Below are positions 38,895 through 51,400 of a stretch of DNA of 64,000 nucleotides, piece by piece. The stretch is from Burhinus oedicnemus (lineage: Eukaryota; Chordata; Aves; Charadriiformes; Burhinidae). The position numbers were made by a program, and so were the translations under genes. The notes under the pieces were generated by a model. That model was not told where the DNA came from. It searched no databases and saw only the letters and a list, made by a program, of their open reading frames with translations. Location: positions 722,242 through 786,241 of the forward strand of contig VFFE01008529.1 of NCBI GenBank assembly GCA_008921705.1. Reading direction: 5' to 3'. The first letter of the stretch is position 1, and every line of letters begins with the position of its first letter.

Positions 38895-41800
38895 TCAAAG
38901 TGTACTCTTTCTTACGACACATAATATAAAGAATTCAAAACATCTAAACCATCCAAACAAAAATCTAAAGGGGAGGGGGGGGGATGACACAATCCCCAAG
39001 ATCCTCCAAAACCAAATCTGTTATTTTTAAAAGATCTAAGGTTTCATTTATGTTCGGAAATAAGTGCTTACATAGACTTGTCGTACACAAGCCATCACCT
39101 GAACCAGTTGCTAACCAGTACTGTTATATCAGCACACTTGCTGTGAAGAATTCTTCTAGAACTTTGAAGAAATTAAAAAAAAAAAAAATCAGGCTACAAA
39201 TGCATTTTCTACAATTAAACTAAAAGGCATGATTTATGTTTACACTGAGGCTACATTAAACTTGTACAGGTAAACATCTTTTGTTTTCCATAGAAAAAGC
39301 TACAAGCTCCCCCCCGCTTTCTAAGAACTGCTATATATTGTTGAAGAATGTATTTTTTACAGAATCAAAAAAAAGCTACTACAAAACAATATTAGGCAGC
39401 ACCTGACCATTCTAAAATTTCTGGAAAAGCAATATGTCTCAGGCTTGAGACGTGCATTATTGTTTCATTTTCAGTGTAGTATGAAAATGTATATGCAGTT
39501 GCTGAATAAAGATCTGATTAAGGCCTGACACGTCTCATACGTCTGTTACACTGGGATGTTTTCTCAGAAATCAACATGGTACCTTGTATTTTTAAGATGT
39601 GTCAAAATTCTCAAGTAGAGTGGACTGACTGCGTGTCCTATTACACATATAATCTCAAGTATACTAAGAGAAGGAAATAGGTAGTATTCAAGAAGGGACA
39701 GAACACACATAATAAAGGAAGAAATATACTAAACTACTTTTAAGTGAGTTAGATAGTTGTCACTAAAGTATTTGCACAGCTCCTTAAATCAGAGATACTG
39801 CATCAGGAAACAATCAGCAGTAAACATAACCTTTCAAAGTCATTATGAGAACTTATTTTTTAAGCAAACAGACCAGAAAAATATTCTAACTACTATTCAA
39901 AGTTGACTAAAAGCATTTAGCAGCATGGGACATTTCTGGTTTAACTGTGATAAAGTTCAAATGACAAATAAGCTATCAATATTACTTCTCTTCCTTTTTT
40001 AAGGACAAAGAAAGTCTCCAGCCTTGACATAATGTAACATTCAACTAATATGACTAAAGCTGCCCGATTTGTATAGATTTTTAAATTTGACTGATCAATT
40101 TAAGGACATTAACTCCCACATAAAAGGGGTTGGGGTTTTTTTGTTTTGGTTTGCTTTTGGTTTTGGAGGTTTTTAAACATTTTTTTAATTTCAAACTACA
40201 GAAAATATTTACCATGTAATGTTCATTTGAATCTTTTGGCTTTTAAAAACACACACACAGACATGCTGGAGACTGAAAAAAAAAATTTACAGTTGTAATT
40301 CAAATAAAATAGTAATGGCATAGAACTTACATTTTCAGCTTCACTGAGTTGCCCTGCAGTAGGTCCCTTCTCATCTTTCCAAAACCACCACTGATGGCAC
40401 ATCTAATAAAAATCTGCTGTTAAAAAATATAATGCACTCTTCTGTCAGGAAACCATACTTTCAAACATACAAATTAGACATCAGCAGAAGTGGATGCTCC
40501 CTCCTGGCAAAGGAGTGATCAGAATACAAATTAAAATTGGTATTTTGCTCACAGACCATACAACTTTAAGCAGAGTTTTAACACTTAGCAATACACATAG
40601 CTGTGCTTAATCTACTGAAAACAATTAACATTTTACTGACAAAGTACCTAACATGCCAAGTTGAGCTCAAATGTAAGTTTTCCTAAGGATAACTACTTGA
40701 TTTAAGCTACTGAAAAGCTGACTTTCATCAGGTAAAGAAATAACATAATGGCAGCAGAATTAGTTAGGAATAAAAGTAAGTTTCCTCACTTGTCATTCCA
40801 CTGGGTTCTTCATCACAGTTCTTAAACATCTTGAAAATGTTTACATATCCATGCTGGTCAAGATAAGATTTGTTCCATCATGTGGGGAATTAAGCAAAGA
40901 AAACCTGGTACATCAAAAACAGAATATGTTACTTACAGATAGACCATTAACTTGCAATGCCCTATCGACGCTAGAAAACTGCACTTCTGTTCATCAAAGA
41001 TGCTGCAAACTCCTAATCCACTGCATACACACTGAAGATGTCAGGTGGAGTCAAAGCTTGACTTAATTCCAGTGTACATATTAGCCTAATTAGCCTAGAG
41101 CTCACTTTCCTGACAAGTCTTATGCTTTCGATCAAATTAAAATCAGTTTAAAACAAAAAAAAAACAACAAAAAACACCACCCCAACCACACCTATGAGCA
41201 TACACACCTAAATCAGCTACAGAATTTGGAACAAATATTCTGTCACACTCCTAACATGGCAGGTTGAGGACTCAACTACCTCCTAACACTCTTCACAAGA
41301 GACGGAGAAACCAGTCTCCTGTTTTGCACCTAACCTCATTCCACTGCTCCAGTGCATTACAAATGGTCATCAAAACATACAGAGCACTTCACATAAGAAC
41401 TTGACGATTAGGATCCAAATTTACAAAGTAAAGGACAGGCTGCAGACAGAGAACACTATTCACCCCACTCTCAAACATGTGGTTTCACGAAAAACACACC
41501 AGGAAAGGCTCAATTTTACAGAACACTTCATCTCCGAATATAAATTCAGCCTAGAACAGAACAAAAAGGCTGAAGTGTACCTGATAACAGTGTAACGCTA
41601 CATTATTTCCATTAGTCAGATTTTTGCTTTCTGAGTCAGGCTCTACGAACACACGCATTAAAACACAAAGGTTATTTCCACATTTTTTCACTTGCACTTT
41701 GAAGTCTCATAAATGGAGCAAAACAAGTAAGTATTTAAACAGAAATAGAAAATAAATAAATAAATAGAGAAAAAAAGCATCCAGTGAAATCAAACTGAGA

Positions 41801-44800
41801 CCGAACCACTGTACTATCTACTTGTATTTACACAAGAAGCTTTTCTTTTTGAAAAGCGTTCAAGTCCCCTCTCTAAAAAACACAAGGTAAAAAAGGGAAG
41901 AAAAAAAGAAAATGCCTTCCAGCAGATTTTTCTCAGTAAGCGTAAGAGTAGCAAAGGAGACAGTTTGGGAACCTTTTGTGTTCTTCCATTTCTGCCAGCA
42001 GTCAGCAACAGAACAGGCCACCTAAATGCTTTGTCATTTAATGTGAAAATCTATACCCAGCTAGAGACAAAGGGCTTTTACAAACACTTCAAGCATCTTT
42101 CCTGCTCTTTTCCTTCTCTCACTCAGTGTTATTCCTACTGGTTATTCCAAGGGCTTTGGCTATTTCAACAGTTTTAACTAAGGTCCTCTTTTTCACTCCA
42201 AATTCTGTCTAAGTGCAAGACACTGACGCGTATGTCTCAATACGCTTGTTTTATGCAATCTGCTCTGCTAGGGTGCTTTTCCACTTCTGTGATTTTTTAA
42301 GCCTTATGTAGAGACAGATTCTTTTGAGGCAGCAGCAGAAAATAAATCTTGCTTTGAGTACAGAACAAAAACTTTGTCCATCAAGTACACAGTTCAAGAG
42401 TACAAAACCAGCACAACCTCATCCGAAGTAGATGCATAGGAAGCAAAATACAAACTCCAGGAAGAGCAGAGCCCTGTTCACTAGGAAGGACTCACAAGGC
42501 TCTTCTCCACATGCCACGTCACGAGCAGAAGTCAACCTGCAGTGGCAGTCAGCTCGTGTCTGAGACTGAGACCTGACCAAAGGATGAGCATTTATTTTAG
42601 TGCTTGGAAAACCAGCAAAAGGGCAGCAGCAAGGGTGAGGACTGGTTCCATCAAGATGAGAAGATACTGTAAAAGAGAAGTATTAGTGAAGATCACAGCT
42701 GATGCTTATTATTATGGGCACACACATGCAGGTGGCATTACAGAGGAAGGAAAAATGGAAAATCAGAAGAATACTTATTTAGAGTTTTCCACACTGGCAG
42801 CAGTCAGGGCTGGCAATAAATGCAAATGCTACTTCCCCAAATCTTGTCTTGCTTCAGCTGTTGATGCAAATGAAGACAGACTTACTTTCCTCTTACAGAT
42901 GATGCTGCAACTTTAATGCAACTGGGAACAAAGGGAAGTGGCTGTCAAAGACTCAGACTCCAGAGCATGAATCTTCAGACCGATGCAGACACATAAGAGG
43001 GCTTCTGACACGTGCCCAGGTCTTGGTTCTGCTGCTTCCACATAGAAAGGCTTCTCAGCTCTATAGCTTTCCCTTGTGTGGGATACACAAAACAACTCAG
43101 AGGCAGCACTGTCCAGCCAGCTTTCTGCAGTGTAATCTCTTCCTACCTGAAGGTCTCACTAAGACCTTCGAGTCCGTGATGCCTACCTACAGCGCTGCAC
43201 TCTGGTGATCCCCAGCTGCCACTTGCCTCCTAACAGCCTCATACAGTGTTCAGTTCCGTGACTCTAAATGAAGGTTTGTTGCACAGTGGGACAAAGCTGA
43301 AGCACAAGAAATTTTTGAACTCCAGCATGGGCTCAAATACAGAAACAAAATGAAGATGCGTTCAGGTTTGCAGAAAAGACTTGCAAGAACGGGAGACTGA
43401 GGAGAAAATCATGACTGCTGGAGCGTCAGAGCACAAGGTGTGCTGGAACATAAGCCAGATTTTTCACCAAGGTGTTATCTGTTAACCAGTGACCTCAGAA
43501 CAGTAGTGGCCACATCAGGAAGCTGAAAATCAGGTTGGAAAGAGACATAAAGCATTCATGAACTTTGCTGGTGGTCCACATACAACAGCAACATGAGAAC
43601 CACATCAGAATTTCATGATCAGGAACATACTATAGGGGCATAGAATACACTTAGCCAACTCACACTGGTTCAAGTCGTGTCATACAACTACGACTAAAAA
43701 AAGAAAGCAAGAAACCAAATCACATAAAGAAAGCAAGGTAGGAATGAGAATAGCTTATTCATGTAGACATCCTAAATATTTTCTGGGGGAAAAAAAAAAA
43801 GAAAAAATCAAATCACTTATCAGGTCCCAGGCTGGAAACTAAACTACACAGACCTATCAGGGTAGTTATATCCACTTCATACATTCAAATGCACTACCAT
43901 TGCTGACGCCACTAGGCCAATTAAATACAGCACATGCACAGCCATTACACAGCTATTAAAAAGATAAAAACTATTTTCAGCTTAATGTAAACCACAGACA
44001 GATGACCTCATCCTGATTTGTACATCAACAAAAAGCTTATGGCCTCCAAATGGCTGTCATTACTTACTTGATAGGGACTTAAACCTGTCATTTACGTTCA
44101 GAAAGTAGTTCACCTTCGACAACTGTAAAAAAGTCAGCCAGGTCCATTTAAATGGTGGCTTGAGTTAACACAGGCAATTTTTGAGGTGGAACACAGATCA
44201 GTTACATAAACCAACCCACCAGCAGATCAAAAATCCCCAGTGGAGTTGTGAGATGAAACAGCTGGCAAACTTAACCTTTTCCATAATCACAGCTGGAGTC
44301 AGGAGAAAAGACCAACGTACGGCCTTACTTAATTCTGAAAGGCAGTGTAACTGACAGCTAATTAATGCCCTACTGACATTTTTATAGTAGCGGAGCCTCT
44401 GTAAGAAAAACAAAGGCAGCAACTTCCTAAAACTCAAGGAATAATAATTCAGGAACTTTTACCAGAGCCAAATTCACACGCAGAAGAACTCTATATGAAA
44501 TAATAATTAGACTGATTACATCAGCCATTTAGCATAGACTACAGATCAGTACACAGGTAGGAGTGAAAGAGACCGTGCAACACCTCAGAACTACATTCCC
44601 ACAAAGTCCCTATTACAACTTATTTATACACTAATTCAAGACAACATAATTTTCTCTTGTCAAATGGACAAGGTCACAGCTAACAATCCACCTACACTAG
44701 GAAGTGAAACAGCTGTAAGTATACCATGGATGTTTCCTAACACCATGCCTAGGCTAGCATTTTTGTCAGGTACTATTGCACTTTCACACTGGTAACGCTA

Positions 44801-45779
44801 AGAACCTCGCTTCCCTCCACATCAGTGCCTTCCCCAGCTGACATGCATTAATGTTAATTCAATAGAAGGAGTGATCTTAAAAAAAAAAAAGTGTAAACAC
44901 GACCACAAAAAAATACAGGGTAATTCCACAGTTAAAAATGAAACACAACAGGAGAAAGCCTATAAAGAAGAAACAAACGGATTTTTAAGATGTGCTTCAA
45001 TGCTGCTAAATTTCCTTCACAAGCTCTTCACATAATCTGTACAAACACAAACTATCGCAACTTGAAAGTGCTGCAAACACATGACACAAGCCCTGCCCTA
45101 GTCATGGTGACTGTACCCAGATGAATCAGGGATAAAACTCTCATGCTTACAAATGTATACCATACTTTTTTCTGCCCCTTCTGTAATGTGCTTCAGGTTT
45201 GTATCTCAACCTTTGGCTCCCCAATCGCATCCCAAGACATACTATCTCAAGCTTTTATTCCAGTGAAGGTGAAATGGATGAAGAGCAACCCAATTGTATT
45301 CTCTGTTCTTCTGCTTTACCCGAAACACCCAAAAGACTTTTGGAGGTTTCTTGCTTAAGCTCTATATGAATTGTTGTCATCTTTTCACTGCAAGGTCCTA
45401 CTGAAAGACTGAAGATGTGTACTAAACTTTGTCAAGACGCTGTATAAAAATATTTTACATGTCTCATAACAGTCAAACTGTTCTTAGTTATTTAGAACAA
45501 GAGTTAAGAGAAGCAGTATAAGTATGTATTTTTCTCCTCTCCTTCGAAGTCAGCTCCTCCAAAGCCCCAGTGACCTTATGGCACTTGATCAGCAAAACTG
45601 CAGACCACGTCCAAAGCACGTGGGAATACTACTACGAAGGACACAGATAACCGCACGATAAACACGTTTCAGCGGCTCTCGACTGTTCAAAACGAACACC
45701 ACCTTAAAGTACTAAAAATATTTAATTTCGTTTCGCACGGGTTGGATTTATCTTGTGGGGCTCTACCCTCTGGGAGATG

Positions 45780-46900
45780 CTCTTAAAGCTCACGGGTACT
45801 CCACATCGTTCGCTCGGGCCAGAGGGGCGAGGCGTTCCCGGCCCCGGCCCTTCCTCCAGCGGCCTGTGCCGCCGCACAGGCCACAGCTGCCGGCAGGGCA
45901 GGCCGGGGCCGCCGCCGCCCTCCCCCGGGCGGAAAAGCCGGGTACTTCGGCCGCCGCCGAGCGCGCTTACACGGTGACGACCCAGGAAGAGCCACCGGTG
46001 GTGCGGGGCAAGCAGCCGGCACCTCACACCGAGGAGCGCCCGTAGCGCTCGCCACAACGGCGACCCAGCGGCAGCTCCAGCCGCGAGGCCCACAGGAAAG
46101 CCCGTAAGGCGAACGGGCCCGAGCGGCGGCCTCAGCCCGGCGGCGGAGGGACGTACCCGCCGCTAGCCACGCCGCTCCCCCGGCCCCTTCCCCGCGCAGG
46201 GGAGCCGCTAGCGAGGGCCCGTGACCCGCGGCCGAGCCCCCGGCTGGCGGGCGGGCCCGCCGCGCAGCACCCGCCCCGCTGCCTCCCCTCCCACCCGCAG
46301 GCAACTCCTCTCCAGTGACGCCGGAGGACGGGCCCCCTCCGCGCCACCGGGGCCGCCGCACAGCCCGCAGCCGCCCCCGAGATGGCGGAGGCCGCGGCGA
46401 GCAGCGCGGACCCCGCGCCCTATCGGGAGCAGGGGGAAGGTGAGGCTCCTCCCCGGTCCCGCTGCTCCGCGCCAGACCCCGCCGGCCTTTACCTCCCGCC
46501 GCTCGGCTCGCTGGCTTCCGCCGGCGGCGGACGCAGGGGCTGGGGAAGCTGCTCGGCGGCCGGGGAGAGGGGGTAGGCTCCGGCGGAGCGTGCGCCGCGG
46601 GGACACAGTGCCGCTCTCCGTCCGGCCGGGGAAGAACAGCCCGGGAGGAGGCTCCGTTCGGTGCCGCGCCGCCCTCCTCCCCCTGCCCGCCCGGGGCCCG
46701 CCCCGCCACGGAGGCCGGGCTGGTGGCCCGGGCGGGCTGCAGGTGAGGCCCTGCCGCAGGCGTCCTCCGGGGGCTGCCCGGCACCTTTCCCTCACCCAGG
46801 CCCGCGGAGGGGCCGTTTCAGAAGGAAAAGAAGAGACTCGGGAGCGGGAGGGTGTGCCGCCTCCCGCCGGCTGAGGGCAGCTCCCCTCCCCCGGAGGGCC
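45780..46900. promoter_or_regulatory. CpG island, probable bidirectional promoter of N4BP2
   Basis: The G+C content jumps from AT-rich flanks to well over 70% with dense CpG. Sp1-type GC boxes (GGGCGGGC near 46250, CCCGCCCGGGGCCCGCCCCG near 46688) are present. An ATGGCGG core at 46382 matches a YY1-type element. On the minus strand, possible first-exon donors are CCGT|GTAAGC (exon end 45971), GCGG|GTACGT (46157) and GGGAG|GTAAAG (46493). It is the only promoter-like region 5' of N4BP2. Long frames across it on both strands (for example minus 46784-45783) look like composition artefacts. Confidence 0.8.
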
Positions 46901-47411
46901 TCGCCGGCTTTTCCAGTGGTTACTGATAAAAGCGACTGGCCGTACGGCTTCGCGTGTTCACCTTTGAGAAGGGTAACTAGGCTCTACCGGCACGGGAAGA
47001 GCGGTGTTGAAAGGACAGGCCTCGCCTGTAGAGGGCATAGTGCTGGCTACGGCACGTAGGTGAGCTCGGCAAACGACTGGAGATGACGGAGGCCGAGAGG
47101 AGTGTGGTCAAAGCTATCAGCCGTGTAGTGACAGGCTTCAGATTTGTAACAAAAAGGATGGATGTTTTACTTTTGGTGCCGCTGCCCTGTTTTACTAAGC
47201 AATTCCTAACGTGGCAGCAGAAGAGAAAGCTCCCGCAGCCCGGAATGATGCAGTGGATCTCCTGGCTGATGCTGGAGGAGAAATGGTGTGTAAGCGGCAG
47301 GCGAGATCCAGAGTTTTTAGGGAAGCTGAGGAGAGTCCGGTGGGATCTGGCATCAGCGATTGCAGTGGAGGTTGTGAGCCGCAACAGGGGAACGGAGGAG
47401 CAACTGATTAG
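46382..47411 (+). CDS. Unrecognised two-exon candidate gene diverging from N4BP2
   Basis: Candidate exon A (46382-46439) starts at an ATG in strong context (GAGATGG) and encodes MAEAAASSADPAPYREQGE up to a donor GAAG|GTGAGG. Candidate exon B (47218-47411) follows a TACTAAG/CTAAC branch-point-like stretch and the acceptor GTGGCAG|CA. It joins in phase (G+CA = Ala) and stays open for 64 codons to TAG at 47409. The result would be 83 residues: an Ala-rich start, an acidic and basic middle (GGEMVCKRQARSRVFREAEE) and a Gly/Ser/Cys tail. There is no signal peptide, no membrane segment, and no family I recognise. It could instead be the first exons of a divergent noncoding RNA. Another frame of exon B is also open (47083-47451, 122 codons), which weakens the coding claim. 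Confidence 0.3.
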
Positions 47412-47617
47412 GAGAGGGCTTCGTTATCTGCAACAAGCAACGGACGTTTGATGGACAAAGGAAGATGATGGGAAGATGAAAGGGAAGAGACATGCTTCTG
47501 ACGGACTGCGATGATGAGGCGCAGCTCTTAAATTAGAAGTGCTGTGAAGCCACCATGAAGGGAATTAGGCACCTGAGCAAAAGGTTTGAATTTATCAACA
47601 CAAGAAAGGGGCAAAGC

Positions 47618-47645
47618 TGTTCAAAACAAACAAACAAACAAAAAG
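47618..47645. repeat. AAAC simple repeat
   Basis: A short run of CAAA units (AAACAAACAAACAAACAAA) lies downstream of the candidate plus-strand exons. It has no associated retroelement body. Confidence 0.85.
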
Positions 47646-48425
47646 AAACCACTCAAGATGAGGAGGTTCCACTGGGAAACTTTTCTGTAGTTTTATAGAA
47701 GTTTGTTGATCTGAGAAATTTCACGGTCAACAAACAGGCATTAAAATAGAATTGTAAAATTACGGATAAAATTTACCCGTTACTGATTTCTAAGAACAGG
47801 ACTTCATTACATAGCCATAGGCATCCTAGTCAGCTCTGTCTCCCCGCCTGCCCGAGCAAGATAATAGGCAGGGCCTCCACTTCTTCCTGCGTGTTCATCT
47901 GATTCTCCTGACGAAGGAGATGGGTGCCTTCCCACGCCCCATTGTCTGGAGAGACCTCCCCGCCATCTGTGTTCAACCGCCTGCCATCAGGGCACAATGC
48001 CTCAGGAGGACGTTGGCTGGAGGTGTCCCACTGTGATCTTCCTAGGGAAGAGAAGCAACGGCACTCCTGTGAAAGAGGAAAAGCATTTCCCCCCGAGGGA
48101 AGTAAGGTTGTCTCCCAGCCCGAAGGTCCCTCGCATTGTGATTCAGCCCATTCAAGGACGAGGTGGCACCCCCGAGCCTCATTTGTCCTCCATTTGCCTT
48201 CAAAGAGGGAAGCGAGAAGCGGCCTTTAGCAGACGATATTCAAGCGCTGCTTATTTAGCAGCTAATCTTACGTGCTTCCCAAGAAAGACCGAAAAGTCAC
48301 GGCCAGTTTTGTGTCTCAGTCACTCGTATTCCCATTGCTGCTTCCTTCTGAGGCCTGGAGACTCCTTCCCTCTTCCACCAGCAGCGACCTGTTTGCATTA
48401 GAGATGTAATTTTGGTTTTAATGCC

Positions 48426-48431
48426 AATAAA
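48426..48431 (+). terminator. Candidate poly(A) signal of the plus-strand transcript
   Basis: A canonical AATAAA lies where composition falls from the moderately GC-rich stretch (46.9-48.4 kb) to AT-rich intergenic DNA. If the divergent plus-strand transcript exists as a compact unit of about 2 kb, this is its most natural 3' end. The hexamer is seen; its use is inferred. Confidence 0.3.
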
Positions 48432-48449
48432 GAATAAGCAAATGCAAAA

Positions 48450-51400
48450 ATAATAGCTAGTTTTAAGGTGAACTAATTATACATGGGTAGCTCGCGATAG
48501 TTGTCTTGTGAAAACTGCAGAAGGATGCTCAGAGACATTTCTGTAGAGCTTGTGGAGATCACAGTCCCAAAGTGCTGCCTATATGGTAGCACAGCAACTG
48601 AAAAGCAAATAGTTCCTCCCTGTAGGACTGTATGTATTTCACAATAAAAGTAATGTGAGAAAAATTGAAATTAGTATTCAAAGCATTTAATGGTTTAGGA
48701 ATCAAATTGATTTAGGCATTGCTAATTTGCCTGTCACTTTGCTATTTCAGTGTTTATCTTGTAGTTATATGGTGTGCAATATTTAAATAAACAAGGACAA
48801 ACGTTTACATTTCTAATACAATACGTAAGGCATACACATACTCATCCACAGGATGTGCTGTTAAGTTTCAAAAAAGCTGTCTCTTGCCATGACTCACAAA
48901 AGGAAAATAAATAATTATTCAATTCACTGATATTGTACATGTCCCAAAATCTGGAGGAAAAGCCTTGATCAGGCTTTGTGTGTGCATGTGGTGTCAGGTG
49001 ATGGTTTCATCCATGTACCAGGAACTGTTTTCCTTACTTCATGTGTTCAGTGTCTGGACAAGTATCAGAAACAAAATCGTTTTTCTTTAAGGGTGTGATG
49101 CTGCTAATGTGTTAATCATACGTTTGGAAAAATAGGTCATGTAAATTCCAGTCTAATGACTGTGTCTTTATATTTTTAAGGTTGCCAAAAAAGAGGAAGA
49201 GAGAGGTTTTCAGTACACTCGAGTCTGATAGCCTCCATTAAGCTGCATTGCTAGTGGGGTGTTGCTGCTGGCACTTGATGCATGAAACTATGTTGTTCTT
49301 TGCCAGTTGTACATATTACAGTATTTGACACCGTGAAAATGCCAGACTAATTTAGAGACTGGCAGATTTCTCACTACCACAGTTAACACTTTAAATAGGG
49401 GGGATTTTGGTATCTAGATAATTATAATCACTGTAATAGAGGTTCTTTTAAGTATGCGTGTCCTTTTTTTGAGTTTTCACACAGCTTTTTCAAACAACAT
49501 AATAATCACCAATTATCTGCTATTGTTTTGGGGGTCTTTTTCACTCCTTTGTCTCTCCTTATGTCTACAGTTGGCTTGTTTTTACTTGGAGTGGCTTGAA
49601 CATACAGCATGTAATCTGTGCTGTTTGGCTCGAGTGTTTAGTCTGGTCTTCACTGAATGCTTTAACAACAGATTTTCCATTTGTTTCTACAGTGCTGCCT
49701 TCTCAAAGTAAAAATACTTCACTGTGTTCTTGCTTATATTATAACTCACATTAAAATAGTATTATTACCAGAGTTGGGCCATAAAAACAAGGAAATGTCA
49801 GTCCGTTTTAATGTTTCTGATTATATACAGCCTAAGTCTACTCAGCAAATTGTGATTTCCTTTCTTCCATGCTCAAATTGTCTTTGAGGGTCTATAGTTA
49901 AAAAAGATTAGATTAGATTTTGATTTGCAAGAACAATTTGTAGCTAAACTTTTGTTTTGAAGAACATTCTGTTGTGGCAAGAAAGACATGTTTAACTTTG
50001 TCAGTTTTAAAGACATTTTTACTTACAGCAACATGTTGAATATACAATAATAAACACTGTAGGAAAACGCCTGAGAAATTAGGGTGCATAAAATTTCATG
50101 CCTGCCTGCAGTAAATCTGAAATAAGTTATCTTTCCAGGAACTTAAGGTATAGTTTTTATCACTATTCAGAATTTTACCTTGGACCATTAATATATACAG
50201 TCAAAGCCCCGAATTATTGTGGGGTTTTCCATCCTTCAGAAAGGAGAGATGAAAAGAGCCCTCATCTAGTTCCTGCAGAAAACATTTGCATTAAAAGTTG
50301 ATTCAGTCCCTCCATTCTATAACATACCTTCCTCTTCCCAAGGAGCCTTCCACATTCTGTTGCCAGCTTTAGGTTTCATTTACCATTGGGGGAAATAAAA
50401 AGTGTTAGCTTTCCCCGCTTTTATTTTTTTCCTAATGGATTTACCTTAATGCTGATCTAAGATGTTTAACTTGGCTTCTTGGAATGTCTGTGTCTCCAGT
50501 TAATATTACTTTGTCCGTGTTCTTAGAGTTTGTGTTCCTACATAGGATAACTCTTCCGTCAGCCAGAATTTGATTTCCAAAGATGAAATTTAATTCCTTA
50601 AATAAAAAAAAAAGGGGGGGTGTGTCTGTGTAGGAAGGATAGAAACCTTATAAACGTTTGCAGAATAAGTCATAAAACTGTCTCTTCTCCTTCCACCCCT
50701 CTCCAGATTTAAGTCAAATGCATAGTGAATTGTGGTGTTTTATCTCCATAAAGAAGTTCCACATCTGGCTTCTATACTTCAAGTATATTGATCTTCTGTT
50801 CCATGTAGCTATTGATTCCATAGTTAACCGTAGAAACTGCCAGGTTGGTGTCACTGCAGTAATGTTAGTTAATTCACATATACATTTTTTCATTCCAAAT
50901 AGTACATTTTTACTACACCTATATTAAAATAATGTCTTAATTCCCTTTATACAGGGTTCCATTTCAGCCTTATTTTAAATGGGGAAAAAACAGTATTTAG
51001 AAGCAGCAAAAGTCTAGATCATGGGGCAATTTTTGCCCCACTGAAGACAAGAGCAAAAATTCTGCTGGTTTCAATAGGATCACATTTTTAGGTAAGCAGG
51101 TGACTCTAATTCCAGCATTATCACTAATGAATTGACACGTTACTTAACAAATCAGTATTCCCATTCACCTACCCATCAGTAAACTGTCAAAGGAGTTTAT
51201 AAGGTTACTGCTGAAAGTTAATAGTTGTAAATTTTCAAATTATTGTTTAAAGGCATTCTAAAGCAGCGTACTTGTACTTTAATGATATACTCCAGATACA
51301 TTGCAGAACAGAAGTAAAATTTGCTTATGATACTCGATATACTAAAGATCGCCAGAATGTACAAACTACAAAGATGCCTGGGTTTTTGGAAAGGAGAGGC

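Larger units (their letters stand above)
35036..45700 (-). other. Inferred 5' intron of N4BP2
   Basis: The first coding exon begins with only eight untranslated bases, and the nearest promoter-like sequence on its 5' side is the CpG island at about 45.8-46.9 kb. The intervening 10.7 kb is therefore read as one long first intron. It contains a CR1 tail (about 35600-35805), a 25-A run (38870-38894) and short A-rich patches. No exon with conserved coding content was found. An additional noncoding 5' exon could be hidden here. Confidence 0.6.

Noticed and set aside
45783..46784. 333-codon minus-strand frame across the CpG island
   Set aside because: Its Arg/Pro/Gly/Ala-rich translation is what very GC-rich DNA gives in any frame, and the opposite strand is equally open. 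No domain or splice logic supports it.
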